Shown here in pieces: positions 43,258 to 52,788 of a DNA stretch of 64,000 bases. Origin of the DNA: Streptomyces venezuelae. Lineage in GTDB: Bacteria; Actinomycetota; Actinomycetes; Streptomycetales; Streptomycetaceae. Below the pieces are notes generated by a model. That model was not told where the DNA came from and made no database searches. It saw only the letters and a list, made by a program, of their open reading frames with translations. Numbering within the stretch: the first letter of the stretch is position 1; every line of letters starts with the position of its first letter. A program made the position numbers and the translations under genes. The stretch is taken from positions 2,504,001-2,568,000 of the forward strand of contig NZ_CP029193.1 in the NCBI RefSeq assembly GCF_008642355.1, in the 5' to 3' direction.

Positions 43258-44490
43258 ATGTCCTCGACCCCAGCGACCACCCACACCGCCCCCACATCCG
43301 TCCACACAGCCACCGCCACCCCGCGCCAAGTCCCCGCCCTCTGGCTCGCGTTGCTCGCCGCGCCGGTCGCCGCCGGGGCCAACAGCGCCGTTCTGATCCT
43401 TCCCGACATGGCGGGGTCGCTCGGCGTCCGCACGGCCGACGCGACCTGGCTCGTCACCGTCTTCGCCTGGGCCATGGCCGTCGGCACCCCGCTCATGGCG
43501 GGCCTGCTGCGCCGCAGGGGTCTCGGCGCCGCCCTCGGGCTGAGCGCCGCGCTGATCGTGGCCGGCACCGCGGTGCTCGCCGCGGCGCCCTGGCTGCCAC
43601 TGGCCATGGCGGCCCGGGCGGCGCAGGCCGCGGGCGGTGCGGGCCTGGTCACCGCGGCGATGAGCCTGGCGGGCTCGGTCCGCAGGATGGGGGTGATCAC
43701 CGCGGGGTTCGGGACGGTCGGTGCGGTCGGGCCGCTGCTCGGCTCCACGGTCGCGGACGCGGCGTCCTGGCGGGTGGCCCTGTCCGCGGGAGCGGTCGCC
43801 CTGCTCGCGCTGCCCGCGGTCATGCGCCGCGCCGACCTGTCGGCACCGTCCCGCTCCGCCCCGTTCGACGGCCGGGGCGCCGTTCTGCTCGTCCTGACGG
43901 TGACGTCCCTGGTGCTCGTCCCGCGCCACCCGCTGCCCGCGGTCGCCGCCGCGCTGGTGTCCGCCGCCCTTCTCGCCCTGCACGTCCGCGCACGCCCCAC
44001 CGGCTTCGTGCCCGCCGCGCTCCTGCGCTCCCGCGTGTTCGTCCTGTCGGCCGCGCTGGCCTGCACCCTCGCGACCTCGTACTTCGCGCTGCTCTTCACC
44101 GTCCCGCAGCTGCTGCGCGACCGCACCGACTGGTCGTCGTCCACGATCGGCACCTACCAGCTGGTCGCGCTCCTCGTGGGGTCGGCGCTGTCCATGGCAC
44201 TGGCGGCTGCCGCCGCCCGGATGACCCGCCCGCGGGTCCTGGCGATCCTGCTCGCCTTCGGCGCCGCCGCACCGCTCACCGCGGTGTTCACCCCGTGGGC
44301 GCCACTGCTCCTGCTCGTCGCGACGCTCGCCGTCTTCACCACCAGCGCGGGCCAGGCGACGCTCGCGGTGTACGCCACTGCCGCCACGCCCGCCGCGCAA
44401 CGCCCCACCGCCATCGGCCTGTTCAGCCTCTGCTACCAGCTGGGCGGCGCCTTCGGCCCGGCCGTCGCCGCCGCCGTCGCCCTGAGCTGA
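43258..44490 (+). CDS. MFS transporter (AraJ/CynX-like)
   Basis: A 410-residue twelve-helix transporter. Helix 1 reads LLAAPVAAGANSAVLILPDM, and DATWLVTVFAWAMAVGTPLM is helix 2; motif A is weak (AGLLRRRGLG). ATG 43258 lies 61 bp after the nitroreductase stop. It probably belongs to the MarR-controlled unit and exports a toxic compound or its reduced product (inference). It converges with the response regulator gene. Confidence 0.82.
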   Translation: MSSTPATTHTAPTSVHTATATPRQVPALWLALLAAPVAAGANSAVLILPDMAGSLGVRTADATWLVTVFAWAMAVGTPLMAGLLRRRGLGAALGLSAALIVAGTAVLAAAPWLPLAMAARAAQAAGGAGLVTAAMSLAGSVRRMGVITAGFGTVGAVGPLLGSTVADAASWRVALSAGAVALLALPAVMRRADLSAPSRSAPFDGRGAVLLVLTVTSLVLVPRHPLPAVAAALVSAALLALHVRARPTGFVPAALLRSRVFVLSAALACTLATSYFALLFTVPQLLRDRTDWSSSTIGTYQLVALLVGSALSMALAAAAARMTRPRVLAILLAFGAAAPLTAVFTPWAPLLLLVATLAVFTTSAGQATLAVYATAATPAAQRPTAIGLFSLCYQLGGAFGPAVAAAVALS

Positions 44491-44521
44491 CGACCATGCC
44501 GACCGTGGCGACCGCCGGTCC

Positions 44522-45205
44522 TCAGGGCGAGACCACCGATCCCGGCGCGACCAGGCCCGACTCGTACGCGATGATGACGAGTTGGGCCCTGTCGCGTGCG
44601 CCGAGCTTCCCCATGATGCGGCTGACGTGCGTCTTCGCCGTCAGCGGGCTGAGGCCGAGCGTGTCGGCCACCTCCTGGTTGTTCAGACCGCGCGCGACGA
44701 GCCGCAGCACCTGCCGCTCCCGCTCCGAGAGCCCGTCGGGCCCGCCCGCGACGGGCACCCCGGTGTCCGGCGCCCGCAGCACACGGGCGATCAGCCGGGC
44801 CGTGGGGCCCGGCGACAGGAGCGAGTCGCCGGCCGCCACCGTACGGATGGCGTCGAGGAGTTCGGCCGGCTTGGTGTCCTTGACCAGAAACCCGGACGCG
44901 CCCGCGCGCAGCGCGTCGACGACGTGCTCGTCCGTGTCGTACGTGGTCAGCATCAGGACCTTCACGCCCGCCAGGTCCTCGTCGGCGGCGAGCAGCCGTG
45001 TCGCCTCGATGCCGTCGAGGTCGGGCATGCGGATGTCCATGACGACGAGGTCGGCGCGTTCGGAGCGGGCCAGGTCGACCGCCGCGCGCCCCGTACCCGC
45101 CTGCCCCACGACCTCCATGTCGGGCGCCGAGTCGACGAGCATCGCGAACGCGGCCCGCACCAGCGTCTGGTCGTCGGCGAGCAGTACGCGGACAGGCGAC
45201 GTCAC
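44522..45205 (-). CDS. NarL/LuxR-type response regulator
   Basis: A 227-residue two-component response regulator. The receiver shows RVLLADDQTLVRAAF and phospho-acceptor Asp in VVMDIRMPDLDG, with Lys in VKDTKPAEL. The C-terminal LuxR helix-turn-helix is LSERERQVLRLVARGLNNQE. The ATG overlaps the stop of the histidine kinase by 4 bp, so they form a pair. Targets probably include the MMPL transporter upstream (inference). Confidence 0.93.
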   Translation of the reverse strand: MTSPVRVLLADDQTLVRAAFAMLVDSAPDMEVVGQAGTGRAAVDLARSERADLVVMDIRMPDLDGIEATRLLAADEDLAGVKVLMLTTYDTDEHVVDALRAGASGFLVKDTKPAELLDAIRTVAAGDSLLSPGPTARLIARVLRAPDTGVPVAGGPDGLSERERQVLRLVARGLNNQEVADTLGLSPLTAKTHVSRIMGKLGARDRAQLVIIAYESGLVAPGSVVSP

Positions 45206-46467
45206 GACAGACCTCCCAGGGACACGGGTGCGAGCGGCAGCACCGCGGACACCAGGAAACCCCCTTCGGGCCGCGGGCCCGCGTCCAGGGTCCCACCGAC
45301 CGTACGGGCCCGCTCCCGCATTCCGAGAAGCCCGAACCCCGGCGTATGACCGCCCCCTTGCCCGCCCTCTGGATCACGCCCCTCGCGCCCGCCGCGCCCG
45401 TCGTCCGCGACCCGCACGCACAGCGCCGCGTCCTCGGTGCGCACCGACACCCGCACGGTGATGCCGGGTCCCGCGTGCCGTACGACGTTGGTGAGCGCCT
45501 CCTGCACGATGCGGTAGGCGGCGGCGCCGACGGCGGCCGGTGCCCGGCAGTCCGCCACCGCGAGTTCGACGCGGGCGCCCGCGGTACGGGCCGCGTCGGC
45601 GAGGTCGGGCAGGCCGTCGAGGCCGGGCAGCGGCCCACGTGCCTCGTCCGTGCCCGCCCCGCCCTCGTCGTCGTCGGAGCCGGACCGCAACACCTGGAGC
45701 GTGGCGCGGAGTTCACCGCGAGCCGCGCGGCAGGTCTCCGCGACGTCGTCGAGGGCCTTCGCGACCGCGGCCCGGTCGAGCCGGTCCGGGTCGGCGGCGA
45801 GGACGTGCGCGGCGACGGACGTCTGGACGCCGACCAGCGTGATGCTGTGCGCGAGCAGGTCGTGCAGGTCGCGGGCGACCCGCAGGCGTTCCTCGGCGAC
45901 CCTGCGGCGCGCCTCCTCCTCGCGGGTGCGTTCGGCGCGCTCGGCCCGCCCCACCACGGAAGCGACGTACTGCCGATGGATGCGCACGTACACACCGAGC
46001 AGCAGGAACGCGACGATCCAGCCGGAGATCCGCAGTGACTCGGCGCCCTCGGCCATGCCTTCGCTGAACTTCACGGTCAGCATGACGCCCATGACACCCA
46101 CGCCGATCAGGAGCGTGTTGCGGGGACGGGTGCGGGAGGCCACGGTGAACAGCGCGACCATCGACACCGCCATGGGCGCGGTGTGGTTGTTGTCCAGGGA
46201 GTGGTAGACCAGCAGGATCGCCATCAGGGTGACCATGACGCGCACCGGGGCGCGGCGCCGCCACACGATGACGACGTGGGCGACGAGCAGCAGCGCCCAG
46301 CCGAGGACGTCCGGCACGTGCCCGTTGTCCCGCACGGACCGCACGATCACCACGGCGCTGACGGCCATCGCGAGGGCGAACAGGGTGTCCGTGCGCAGCC
46401 GTTCGCCGGGGGCGGCCGGGCCGAGGACGCGCTCGACGAGAGATTCCACCGCCCCATCTTCGGGCAC
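45202..46467 (-). CDS. Sensor histidine kinase (HisKA_3)
   Basis: A 421-residue membrane kinase. Five to six helices lie in the first 170 residues, then the dimerisation/phospho-acceptor helix with His in ARDLHDLLAHSITLVGVQTS, and a GHKL ATPase domain (QEALTNVVRHAG; ADDGRGG; GFGLLGMRERA). The start is uncertain: GTG 46467 has GGAGG upstream but that sequence is one arm of a terminator-like hairpin; GTG 46449 is the alternative. It is coupled to the response regulator by ATGA. The short extracytoplasmic loops suggest membrane or envelope sensing. Confidence 0.9.
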   Translation of the reverse strand: MPEDGAVESLVERVLGPAAPGERLRTDTLFALAMAVSAVVIVRSVRDNGHVPDVLGWALLLVAHVVIVWRRRAPVRVMVTLMAILLVYHSLDNNHTAPMAVSMVALFTVASRTRPRNTLLIGVGVMGVMLTVKFSEGMAEGAESLRISGWIVAFLLLGVYVRIHRQYVASVVGRAERAERTREEEARRRVAEERLRVARDLHDLLAHSITLVGVQTSVAAHVLAADPDRLDRAAVAKALDDVAETCRAARGELRATLQVLRSGSDDDEGGAGTDEARGPLPGLDGLPDLADAARTAGARVELAVADCRAPAAVGAAAYRIVQEALTNVVRHAGPGITVRVSVRTEDAALCVRVADDGRGGREGRDPEGGQGGGHTPGFGLLGMRERARTVGGTLDAGPRPEGGFLVSAVLPLAPVSLGGLS

Positions 46468-46468
46468 G

Positions 46469-46500
46469 CGGGCGCCCCTCCGGGAGAGGAGGGGCGCCCG
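46469..46500 (-). terminator. Hairpin between the MMPL gene and the kinase gene
   Basis: CGGGCGCCCCTCC and GGAGGGGCGCCCG form a perfect 13-bp stem around GGGAGA, 12–43 nt past the MMPL stop on the minus strand. It can terminate the MMPL transcript, or attenuate read-through into the kinase whose start lies at its edge. Confidence 0.75.
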
Positions 46501-46511
46501 GAACGACCGGC

Positions 46512-48611
46512 TCAAGGCGTGGGGACCCTGACGGGCTCGGCCTCGTGGGCCGGTGGCGGGACGGGCGCGGCGGGCCGGGACAGCGGCCCCGGCCACCACA
46601 CCTTCCTGCCGAGCGCCACGCTCGCGCTGGTCACCAGGTACGTGCGGACCAGGAAGGTGTCGAGGAGGACACCGACGGCGATGACGAAGCCCAGCTCGAC
46701 GAGTTGGACCAGCGGCATGTTGGTCAGCACGGCGAACGTGGCGGCGAGGACGAGGCCCGCGGAGGCGATGACGCCGCCGGTGGTGCGCAGCGCGGTGAGC
46801 GCGGCGGCGCCCGGTTCGGCGCCCCGCAGGCACTCCTCCCTCATCCGGTGCATCAGGAAGATGCCGTAGTCCACGCCCAGTGCGACGAGGAAGACGAAGG
46901 ACAGCAGCCCGAGACCCGGGTCGGTGCCGTCGAAGCCGAAGAGCGGCTCGAAGACGAGGCCCGCGATGCCGAGCGAGGCGCCCCACACGGCGACGACCGC
47001 GGCGAGCAGCAGCAGGGGTGCGACGAGGCTGCGGAGCAGGGCGACGAGGACGAGCAGGACGGCGCCGAGGACGAGCGGCACGACGATGTTCCGGTCGCGG
47101 ACGTTGGTGTCCTGGAGGTCGAGTTGCTGCGCGCTGGGGCCGCCGACGTGCGAGCCGTCGAGCCCGTCCCGCAGCGCTTCGATGGTCGCGGTCTCGCCCT
47201 GGGACTCGGGCGCGGACGTGGCGGTGACGGTGATCTCGGTCCAGCCTCCGGCGGTACGTCCCCGTTCGGCGCTGCCGACGCCTTCCGTGGCGCGGATGCG
47301 TGCCAGGGATTCACCGGCCCGCCCGTCCGGTGTCATGACGGTGATGGGCTGGGTGCCCTGCTCGGGGTAGGCGCTCGCGAGGGTCTTCATGGCGGACACG
47401 GACTCGGGGGTCTTGGTGAAGGAGTCCTCCTGCTTGAGCGCGCCGGGCAGGTTGAACGCGCCGACGGCGAGTGCTCCGAGCAGCACCGCTCCGCTCGCGA
47501 GCACGGTGAGCGGCCTGCGTCCGGCGGAGCCGCCCATCGCGGCGAAGAGGCTGCGGCGCCGCTTGGGTGTGCTGCCGAACGCGGGCACGAGCGGCCAGAA
47601 CACGCGCCGTCCGAGCAGGACGAGCACGGCGGGCAGCAGCGTCAGCATGGTCACGAGCGCGCACAGCACGCCGACGGTGCCGAGGGGGCCCATGCCGCGG
47701 CTGCTGTTGAGGTCGGCGGCGAGGAGGCAGAGGAGTCCGGCGGCGACGGTGCCCGAGGACGCGAGCACGGCGGGCCCGCAGCCGCGCAGGGCGGCGATCA
47801 TCGCGTCGTAGGGCCGCTCGATCCTGCGCAGCTCCTCCCGGTACCGCGAGACGAGGAGCAGCGCGTAGTCGGTGCCCGCGCCGAACACGAGGATGGTCAT
47901 GATGCCGGAGCTCTGTCCGCTGACCGACGTCCCGAAGCCCTGGTTCAGGCCGTACGCGACGCCCATCGCCAGGTAGTCGGCGACGCCCGCGACGGCGAGC
48001 GGCACGAGCCACAGGAAGGGGCTGCGGTAGATCACGATGAGCAGCAGGGCGACGACGCCCGCGGTGGTGTACAGCAACGGGCCGCCGAGTGAGTTGTAGA
48101 CCTCACTCGCGTCGGTGTCGAGGGCGCCGGACCCGCCGACGTCGACGCTCAGCCCGCCCTCGCCGTGCGCGATGTCCCGCACGTCGTTGACCAGCGCGTC
48201 CCGTTTGTCCTCGTCCTGACCGGGCTCGGTGCTCGCGACCGGGTACATGAGGGTGGCGCCGTCCTTGGAGGGCACGGCCTCGGGCTTGCCGACGAGCGTG
48301 TGGGCGTCGGCGACCTCGGCGACCTGGTCCGCGGCCGTCTTGCGGTCGGCTACGGTGAGCCCGCCGTCCCGGTGGTAGACGAGCACGAGCTCGGTGGCCT
48401 CGCCGCCCGGCAACTTCTCCTGCAGCTGGGCGACTTCGGTGGAGGACGCGCTCGCCGGGAGGTAGTCGACGGCCCGGTCCTTCTGGACGTCGGCGAGCTT
48501 CGACGCGAACGGCGAGGCGACCGCGAGCACGACGATCCACAGCCCCAGAAACACCCAGGGCACGGCGCGCCGTCGCCGCGCCGACGCGGCCTTGGTCTGT
48601 ACGGCCCCCAT
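46512..48611 (-). CDS. MMPL-family RND transporter
   Basis: A 699-residue membrane protein of the MMPL/RND superfamily. It has two repeats of an extracytoplasmic domain plus six helices; helix 1 is VPWVFLGLWIVVLAVASPFA, and the proton-relay segments include GAGTDYALLLVSRYREEL and ALGVDYGIFLMHRMREE, each with the conserved Asp-Tyr. Members export lipids, siderophores or drugs. ATG 48611 is at MGAVQTKAAS. It lies upstream of the two-component genes in the same direction, with a hairpin between. Confidence 0.92.
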   Translation of the reverse strand: MGAVQTKAASARRRRAVPWVFLGLWIVVLAVASPFASKLADVQKDRAVDYLPASASSTEVAQLQEKLPGGEATELVLVYHRDGGLTVADRKTAADQVAEVADAHTLVGKPEAVPSKDGATLMYPVASTEPGQDEDKRDALVNDVRDIAHGEGGLSVDVGGSGALDTDASEVYNSLGGPLLYTTAGVVALLLIVIYRSPFLWLVPLAVAGVADYLAMGVAYGLNQGFGTSVSGQSSGIMTILVFGAGTDYALLLVSRYREELRRIERPYDAMIAALRGCGPAVLASSGTVAAGLLCLLAADLNSSRGMGPLGTVGVLCALVTMLTLLPAVLVLLGRRVFWPLVPAFGSTPKRRRSLFAAMGGSAGRRPLTVLASGAVLLGALAVGAFNLPGALKQEDSFTKTPESVSAMKTLASAYPEQGTQPITVMTPDGRAGESLARIRATEGVGSAERGRTAGGWTEITVTATSAPESQGETATIEALRDGLDGSHVGGPSAQQLDLQDTNVRDRNIVVPLVLGAVLLVLVALLRSLVAPLLLLAAVVAVWGASLGIAGLVFEPLFGFDGTDPGLGLLSFVFLVALGVDYGIFLMHRMREECLRGAEPGAAALTALRTTGGVIASAGLVLAATFAVLTNMPLVQLVELGFVIAVGVLLDTFLVRTYLVTSASVALGRKVWWPGPLSRPAAPVPPPAHEAEPVRVPTP

Positions 48612-48731
48612 GACGGGCCCCCTTCGGCAGAGGTGACAGGTTCACGCTCCACCCTTCCGCCGCGCGACCGCCTTTCCGTCGGGCTGGGGTCCCAGTCATG
48701 GGCTACGACCGGGGAAGGCGCCGGACCGGAA

Positions 48732-51700
48732 CTACTCCCCGCGGAGTAGGCGCACCGCCTCCCGGAGTCGGCCCCAGCGCCCGGTCCCGAGGCAGAGAAG
48801 GACGTACCGCCGCCCGACGGTCCGTACCTGGAGGCTGCGGGGGCCGAAGATGCGGGTGGCGTCCTGGAGGAGGGGGCCGTAGCGGTCTGCCGCGCGGCGT
48901 GGGTGCAGGGACCACAGCAGGGCGTACGCGTGACTGGTGCGGGCCAGCCAGGTCCAGACGTGGTCGGGTCCGTGCAGGCGCTCGTGGTCGGCGACGAGTG
49001 CGGCGAGCTCCGCGACAGCGGTACGGCCGCGACCGGTGCGCCGGGCCAGTCGGCCCAACTCGAGGCGGGTTTCGAGGGTCCACCGGTGCTCGGGTCCGTG
49101 GATACGCTCGTGGTCGGCGGCGAGTTCCCGCATCACGGTGAGCGCCGCCCGCCAACGCCCGGAGTAGCGCAGGGCGCTGGTCGCCCACCAGTTCCGCTGG
49201 GCGAGCGTCCACGGGTGTTCGGGGCCGAACTCCTCGGTGAGGTCGTCGAGCAGGCACCGCTGCACGGTGACGTTCTTCCACACCAGGCCGACGGATACGT
49301 AGGCGGCGCCGAGATTGCGGCGGGCGATGACGGCTTCGTCGCTCAGGGGTCCCGCACGGCGTTCGCGCGCGGCGAGGACCCGTCTGCGGACGGTGAGTGC
49401 TTTGATGCGGCGCTGGCGTCTGCGCAGGGAGTACGCGGTCCTGCTGAGGGCGGTGACGGTGTAGGGGTGGTCGGGGCCGAGGATGCGCAGGTAGGACGCG
49501 TACAGCTCCGCTCCGACCCGTCTCGCGTCACGCCACCTCTGCATCCTGGTCAGGGCCGACGCGTACTCGCCCCTGACGGCGAGCGTCACCGGATGGTCCG
49601 TGCCGTATACCCGCAGACTCTCGTCGAGGGATTCCTCCACGAGCTCCGTCTGCTCCCGGTAGCGCCACAGTGTTCCGTAGGTCCATGCAAGGCTGCGGCG
49701 CGCCAGGAGGGTGTCGCCGTGATCGGAGCCGCGCAGCCTGATCATGTCGTCCAGCACCTGCGTGCGCAGCGCCAGGGCTTCCCCGTACCGTCCGCACTCC
49801 CCGTAGGAGACCGCGAGAGCGGCGCGCGTCCGCACCACCTCCACGTGGTCCTCTCCGTAGAGCCGGGCCAGTTCGGTGACGTTCTCCTCCTGCAGCGCGC
49901 AGCTCTCCGTCCAGCGGCCCGGATCGCCCAAGGCGCGGGCGAGACCGGCGCGCACCCGCAGAGCCTGCGGATGGCCTGAGCCGAGGGCCCGTGTCGTGTC
50001 CGTGAGGGTCTGTCGCAGCAGGGTGACGGCCTCCTCGCCGCGCCCCTCCTCGACGAGCACCATGGCGAGGTCGATCCGGATGGCCAGAACGCGGCGGTGC
50101 GTGGGACCGAACACGGCCTCCGCGTCGGTGAGCGCCTCCCGCGCGACGGCGACCGCCTCCGCGGTGCGCCCCACGGAGGCGCAGACGTCGACGTACTGGG
50201 CCCGCGCGTTCAGCGTGTCCGGATGGTCCGGCCCCAACAGGCGTGTGCAGTCGTCGAGTACGTGGCGGTGGACCTGGTACGCCTCGCTCTCCCGCAGCCC
50301 CTTGTCCAGGGCATGCGCCAGGTTCAACCGCGCGGAGAGGACACCCGGGTGGTCCGGGCCGTGCAGTTCGGTCAGGTCGTCCACGACTCGCCGGTGCAGG
50401 CCGATCGACTCCTCGTCGTGGTCCATCCGCAGCAGACAGAGCGCGACGGTGTCCCTGATGTCCGCGGTGTCCTCGGAGATGTCGCCGAAGACCAGGACGG
50501 CGTCGGCCTCGGCCTGTCGGGCCTCCGTCAGAGCCTCGTCGTACCGTTCGGCGGAGAGGCAGTTCAGGGCGAGTTGGTGCCGGGTGCGGATGGTCTCGGG
50601 GGCGCTCTCCCCTTCCGCCCGCACGCGCTCCGCGAGGAACTGCCGCAGCAGCGACACGCCCTCCTCCGCCCGGCCCGCCGACCCGTAGGCGTCCGCGAGA
50701 GTCCGCCAGGGCCACAGCTCCCTGGCCGTGTCGGGATCGGCTCCCGGTGACACCTCGGCGCGCACGCGTTCCGTCAGCTCGGAGCGCATGCGCTCGGAGA
50801 GGGCGACGGCGTCGGCGAGGCGGCCCGCGGCGGCGTAGGAACGCGCGAGCCGGCCCCGTGCGTTGAGGGTGGCCGCGTGCTGGGAGCCCAACAGCCGCTC
50901 GGTGTCGCGCATCAGGCTCTCGTAGAGGGGCAGGGACATCTCGAACATGCCGGCCGCCTGGCAGGCGTCCGCAAGCTCCTCACGGGCCAGGCGGACGTCG
51001 TCCTCGTCGCGGTCCGCCGCGCCTTCCAGCAATGCGAGACGCCGGCGGCGCACCGCGACGGCCTCCCCACCACGGCCCGCCCGCATGCAGACTTCGCCCA
51101 GTGCCCGCAGAGCGGACTCGGTGACCGATCCCGCGCGCTCCGGGGCGCCCTCGCACACGGCCACGACCTCCCGAGCCATGCGCAGCGCCCGCGCCAGGTC
51201 CCCCACCTCGGCCAGGTGCGCTTCGGCCGCCCAGCTCCGCAGCAGGAGCAGCGCCTCCATCGCCGCGGCGCCCCGCTCCTCGATCTCAGGACGCAGCGCA
51301 CTCCACAACGCCTCGATCTGACCCACGACCTGGCCCCGGCGCTCGCGCAGCCGCCACACGTGCAGCAACGGCATCAGGCGGTCGTCCAAGTGCCGCACGA
51401 GCCGGTCGGCCACCCCGTCCAACGTTCCTTCCTGCCGAGCCCGCTCCCGCAGCACCCGCTGCACGAGCCGGTGCACGGCGACCGCGTCGTCGCCGACCCG
51501 GGTGAGGAGCGACGCGTCGGCGAGCGCGCCGAGCGCGCCGTCGACCGCTGCCGCGTCCTGCGCGGTTCCCGTCCCCACCGCCCCGGCCAGCACTTCGCGA
51601 GGCACCCCGTCGGGCGAGAGCAGGGCCAGCATGTCCAGCAGCAGCCGTACGAGCCCGCCGCCTTCCCCGCACCGTCCCTCCGCCTCGTCCACCGCCAGCA

Positions 51701-52772
51701 GGACCGCCTCCGCCACCCGGTGCGGATACCGCTCCCCCGGCACCTTCGCCAGCACCTCGCGCACGGGGTAGGCCCGGAGCCGCTCCAGGTAACTGCGGTA
51801 GTCGCCGCCGCGTCCCCGGATGACTTCGGCGGCCTGTGCGAGGGCGAGCGGCAGGTGGCCGAGTTCGGCTGCGAGTTCGGCGGCACCGTCGGCGTCCGCC
51901 GCACACCCCGACCGCTTGGCCAGGAAGTCCAGCGCCTCCTCCGCCGTGAACACGTCCACGTCGACCTGCGCGCCCGCGATGTTCCCGAAGGACCGCACCG
52001 TCGTCGTCACGACGATCTGCGCCCGCCCGGCGACCGGCAGCCAGGCGGCCACCTCGTCCGGATCGGTGGCGTTGTCGACGACGATGAGGCACGGCACGTC
52101 GGAGTTGCGGCCGATCCAGGCGAGGGCGGCGCGTGCCGCGGTGGCCACGTCGTCCTCGGGGCCTCGCACGCCCAGCTCGGCGGCGAGGTCGGCCAATCCG
52201 GCTGCGAGGCGCCCGCCGCTCTCCGCCGCGATCCACGCGACGATGGGCCAGCCCTCCACGATGCGGCGTCGCGCGTAGGCCGCGGCGAGTTGCGTCTTGC
52301 CGACCCCGCGCGCGCCGGTGACAGCGTGCACGACGGTGAGGCCGGGTGCGTCGGCGGCCTGTTCGAGGCCGGCCACGAGATCCGGACGCGGCTGGAACCC
52401 CTTGGGCCGCAAGGGAAGTGCCCCCATGCGGACGCACACGTCGGAAGACCCGCCGACGGCGGACCCGTCCCTGACGGACCCGTCCGGCAAGGCCTCGCCC
52501 GTGGGCCCTGGCTCGCCCTCCCGTCCGGGCGCGGCATTCGGCGGCTCCGGCGACCGCCCCGCTCCCACGCCCCGTCGCCCCACCCACGCCGCCCCCGCCG
52601 TCCCCCCGAGCGTCGCCACGACGGTCGCCGCCGCGACCCCGACGGCGACCCGGCCGTCCTCCGCCGACGGCAGCAGCGGCGCGCGCACCGCGTAGAACAG
52701 GACGAACACCCCGGCGAACGCCAGGGTGTTCAGGAGGATCACGGCCGCCCAGCGGACCCCGTCCTTGTGCAC
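48732..52772 (-). CDS. Membrane-anchored NB-ARC/STAND ATPase with TPR sensor domain
   Basis: A 1346-residue protein. Residues about 8–30 and 42–64 are transmembrane helices, then a Pro/Gly-rich linker. An NB-ARC ATPase follows with P-loop GARGVGKT (153–160), Walker B CLIVVDNATD (228–237), IVVTTTVR (253–260) and the GxP-type GHLPLALAQAA (305–315). A helical VHRLVQRVL region precedes at least fifteen kinesin-light-chain-style TPRs, recognisable by repeated LGPDHPDTL-type turns. STAND proteins are regulatory switches, some being anti-phage sensors. No effector domain (nuclease, TIR, protease) is seen, so output would have to come from the membrane segment or a partner. GTG 52772 is the start, 16 bp after the TerB-like gene's stop. 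Confidence 0.88.
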   Translation of the reverse strand: MHKDGVRWAAVILLNTLAFAGVFVLFYAVRAPLLPSAEDGRVAVGVAAATVVATLGGTAGAAWVGRRGVGAGRSPEPPNAAPGREGEPGPTGEALPDGSVRDGSAVGGSSDVCVRMGALPLRPKGFQPRPDLVAGLEQAADAPGLTVVHAVTGARGVGKTQLAAAYARRRIVEGWPIVAWIAAESGGRLAAGLADLAAELGVRGPEDDVATAARAALAWIGRNSDVPCLIVVDNATDPDEVAAWLPVAGRAQIVVTTTVRSFGNIAGAQVDVDVFTAEEALDFLAKRSGCAADADGAAELAAELGHLPLALAQAAEVIRGRGGDYRSYLERLRAYPVREVLAKVPGERYPHRVAEAVLLAVDEAEGRCGEGGGLVRLLLDMLALLSPDGVPREVLAGAVGTGTAQDAAAVDGALGALADASLLTRVGDDAVAVHRLVQRVLRERARQEGTLDGVADRLVRHLDDRLMPLLHVWRLRERRGQVVGQIEALWSALRPEIEERGAAAMEALLLLRSWAAEAHLAEVGDLARALRMAREVVAVCEGAPERAGSVTESALRALGEVCMRAGRGGEAVAVRRRRLALLEGAADRDEDDVRLAREELADACQAAGMFEMSLPLYESLMRDTERLLGSQHAATLNARGRLARSYAAAGRLADAVALSERMRSELTERVRAEVSPGADPDTARELWPWRTLADAYGSAGRAEEGVSLLRQFLAERVRAEGESAPETIRTRHQLALNCLSAERYDEALTEARQAEADAVLVFGDISEDTADIRDTVALCLLRMDHDEESIGLHRRVVDDLTELHGPDHPGVLSARLNLAHALDKGLRESEAYQVHRHVLDDCTRLLGPDHPDTLNARAQYVDVCASVGRTAEAVAVAREALTDAEAVFGPTHRRVLAIRIDLAMVLVEEGRGEEAVTLLRQTLTDTTRALGSGHPQALRVRAGLARALGDPGRWTESCALQEENVTELARLYGEDHVEVVRTRAALAVSYGECGRYGEALALRTQVLDDMIRLRGSDHGDTLLARRSLAWTYGTLWRYREQTELVEESLDESLRVYGTDHPVTLAVRGEYASALTRMQRWRDARRVGAELYASYLRILGPDHPYTVTALSRTAYSLRRRQRRIKALTVRRRVLAARERRAGPLSDEAVIARRNLGAAYVSVGLVWKNVTVQRCLLDDLTEEFGPEHPWTLAQRNWWATSALRYSGRWRAALTVMRELAADHERIHGPEHRWTLETRLELGRLARRTGRGRTAVAELAALVADHERLHGPDHVWTWLARTSHAYALLWSLHPRRAADRYGPLLQDATRIFGPRSLQVRTVGRRYVLLCLGTGRWGRLREAVRLLRGE

Positions 52773-52788
52773 GCGCGCGGGGGTCGGC

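Noticed and set aside
48732..52772. The TPR/NB-ARC protein as an FxSxx-COOH system component
   Set aside because: No short FxSxx-terminated peptide gene or radical SAM maturase is nearby; the N-terminal membrane helices also differ.
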